Origin: Nitrospira sp.
Lineage (GTDB): Bacteria; Nitrospirota; Nitrospiria; Nitrospirales; Nitrospiraceae
Length of the DNA: 16,472 nucleotides
Reading direction: 5' to 3'
Assembly: GCA_020697375.1 (NCBI GenBank)
Contig: JAJFBJ010000069.1
Span: 1-16,472, forward strand
A program made the position numbers and the translations under genes. Below the pieces are notes generated by a model, which worked only from the letters and a program-made list of their open reading frames with translations, did not search any database and was not told the origin of the DNA. This document shows, piece by piece, positions 15,958 through 16,472 of the stretch. Each line of letters opens with the position of its first letter. Positions within the stretch are counted from its first letter, which is position 1.

Positions 15958-15992
15958 AGGTCGGGAACACCGGTCAGAACCGGTGACCTTTT
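15958..15992 (+). terminator. Possible weak hairpin terminator after the last acyltransferase gene
   Basis: A perfect 7-bp stem, CACCGGT (15968-15974) with ACCGGTG (15979-15985), closes a CAGA loop. AGGT (15958-15961) can add four pairs with ACCT (15986-15989) across a 6-nt bulge. Only four T follow (15989-15992), so rho-independent termination would be weak. It may instead be an attenuating or mRNA-stabilising hairpin between the G+C-rich operon and the A+T-richer gene downstream. Confidence 0.4.
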
Positions 15993-16011
15993 ATGATGGT
16001 TGGAGAAGATT

Positions 16012-16472
16012 ATGGTCACGAACACCCTTACGCTAGTGAATCACGCATCGGTACTGATCAAAGGTAAAAAGCAGTCCATACTGACGGATCCCTGGTACGA
16101 CGGCGAGGCGTTTCATCGGGGATGGCGCCTGCTCTATGAAAACAAAGAGAACGAGATTGAATATGTCCTCAATAACACCAAGTACATTTGGATTTCGCAT
16201 GAGCATCCAGACCACTTTTCAATAGGATTTTTTCGAAAATACAAGAGCCTGATCATTGATAACAAGATTGTCGTCATCTTCCAGCACACCAAAGACAAGC
16301 GCGTCATCAGTTTTCTCAAAAAAGGCGGCTTCCAAAGTATGGAACTTGCGTCGGGAGAGCCGTTCGATCTGGAAGACAAGTTCACCATTCGCGTCGTCAA
16401 GGACGAGTTTTACGATTCCGCGTTAGTGGTCAATGTGGCAGGGATCACCATTTTCAATTTGAACGATTGTGC
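16012..16472 (+). CDS. CMAH-like metallo-beta-lactamase-fold protein, N-terminal part
   Basis: The frame is open to the window end, so 153 residues are visible and the stop lies beyond. ATG 16012 is preceded by GGAGAAG at 16002-16008. Residues NHASVLIKGKKQSILTDPW (10-28), EAFHRGWRLLYE (32-43) and WISHEHPDHFS (60-70, metal motif HxHxDH at 63-68) follow the order seen in the metallo-beta-lactamase-like region of CMP-N-acetylneuraminate hydroxylase. FNLNDC (148-153) fits that protein's 'LN..DC' segment (comparison from memory). In CMAH a Rieske domain precedes this region; here the protein begins at the MBL region, so any Rieske partner would be a C-terminal domain or another gene. A role in hydroxylating an N-acetyl group of a nucleotide sugar is possible; an unrelated UlaG-like hydrolase is the alternative. 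Hand-counted G+C for 16021-16440 is 46%, below the rest of the window. Confidence 0.82.
   Translation, partial: MVTNTLTLVNHASVLIKGKKQSILTDPWYDGEAFHRGWRLLYENKENEIEYVLNNTKYIWISHEHPDHFSIGFFRKYKSLIIDNKIVVIFQHTKDKRVISFLKKGGFQSMELASGEPFDLEDKFTIRVVKDEFYDSALVVNVAGITIFNLNDC

Noticed and set aside
15992..15997. TATGAT resembling a -10 promoter box before the CMAH-like gene
   Set aside because: No -35-like hexamer lies about 17 nt upstream, where the hairpin sits, and the start codon would be only about 14 nt downstream, leaving no room for the SD in the transcript.
1..16472. Exosortase/PEP-CTERM components, IS elements, tRNA, CRISPR, prophage genes
   Set aside because: The style of the Wzz and sugar-transferase genes suggested an exosortase-type locus, but no exosortase or PEP-CTERM motif, transposase, terminal inverted repeat, regular spacer array or tRNA-like cloverleaf was seen.

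Overview
The window is a 16.5 kb piece of a surface or extracellular polysaccharide biosynthesis locus. Thirteen consecutive genes lie on the + strand, with no credible gene on the - strand, and both end genes are cut by the window edges. Hand-counted G+C is roughly 60-70% in sampled parts of the main cluster. Spacing is very tight, with many ATGA-type or 4-31 nt overlaps, so the first twelve genes look like one operon. The proteins resemble those of environmental Gram-negative bacteria that carry Wzy-type and exosortase-A-associated EPS loci. A Nitrospira-like (Nitrospirota) source is my best guess, but this is inference from gene style and not proven by the sequence.

Layout. At 1-498 is the C-terminal part of a Wzz/GNVR chain-length determinant. 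It is followed by a BY-kinase-like ATPase (531-1364), a short initiating phosphoglycosyl transferase lacking the usual N-terminal membrane bundle (1425-2468), a non-hydrolysing UDP-GlcNAc 2-epimerase (2465-3637) and a Wzy/WaaL-type polymerase or ligase (3656-4990). Next come a GT4 glycosyltransferase (4960-6228), a fused hexapeptide acyltransferase plus FemAB/CelD-type GNAT (6225-7883), a NodB-type polysaccharide deacetylase (7877-9016), a Wzx-type flippase (9009-10490) and a second, divergent GT4 enzyme (10501-11607). The 3' third holds a double acyltransferase (FemAB-like plus classical GNAT, 11597-13411), a DegT-like PLP enzyme (13432-14604), a second FemAB-like protein paralogous to the first half of the double enzyme (14713-15948), a weak hairpin, and the start of a CMAH-like metallo-beta-lactamase-fold protein (16012 to the edge) in clearly lower-G+C DNA.

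How the genes may work together. The phosphoglycosyl transferase loads the first sugar phosphate on undecaprenyl phosphate. The GT4 enzymes extend the unit, the epimerase supplies ManNAc units, and the DegT-like enzyme may make an amino sugar. The flippase exports the lipid-linked unit, and the polymerase, Wzz protein and kinase build and length-control the chain. What is unusual is the density of modification enzymes: four or five acyltransferase domains in three proteins, a deacetylase, and a protein resembling the metallo-beta-lactamase-like part of CMP-Neu5Ac hydroxylase. Together they suggest a glycan heavily tailored on its amino groups (N-acyl exchange, possibly N-glycolyl). That last point is a hypothesis. 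No exosortase, PEP-CTERM protein, tRNA, rRNA, CRISPR array or insertion sequence was seen.
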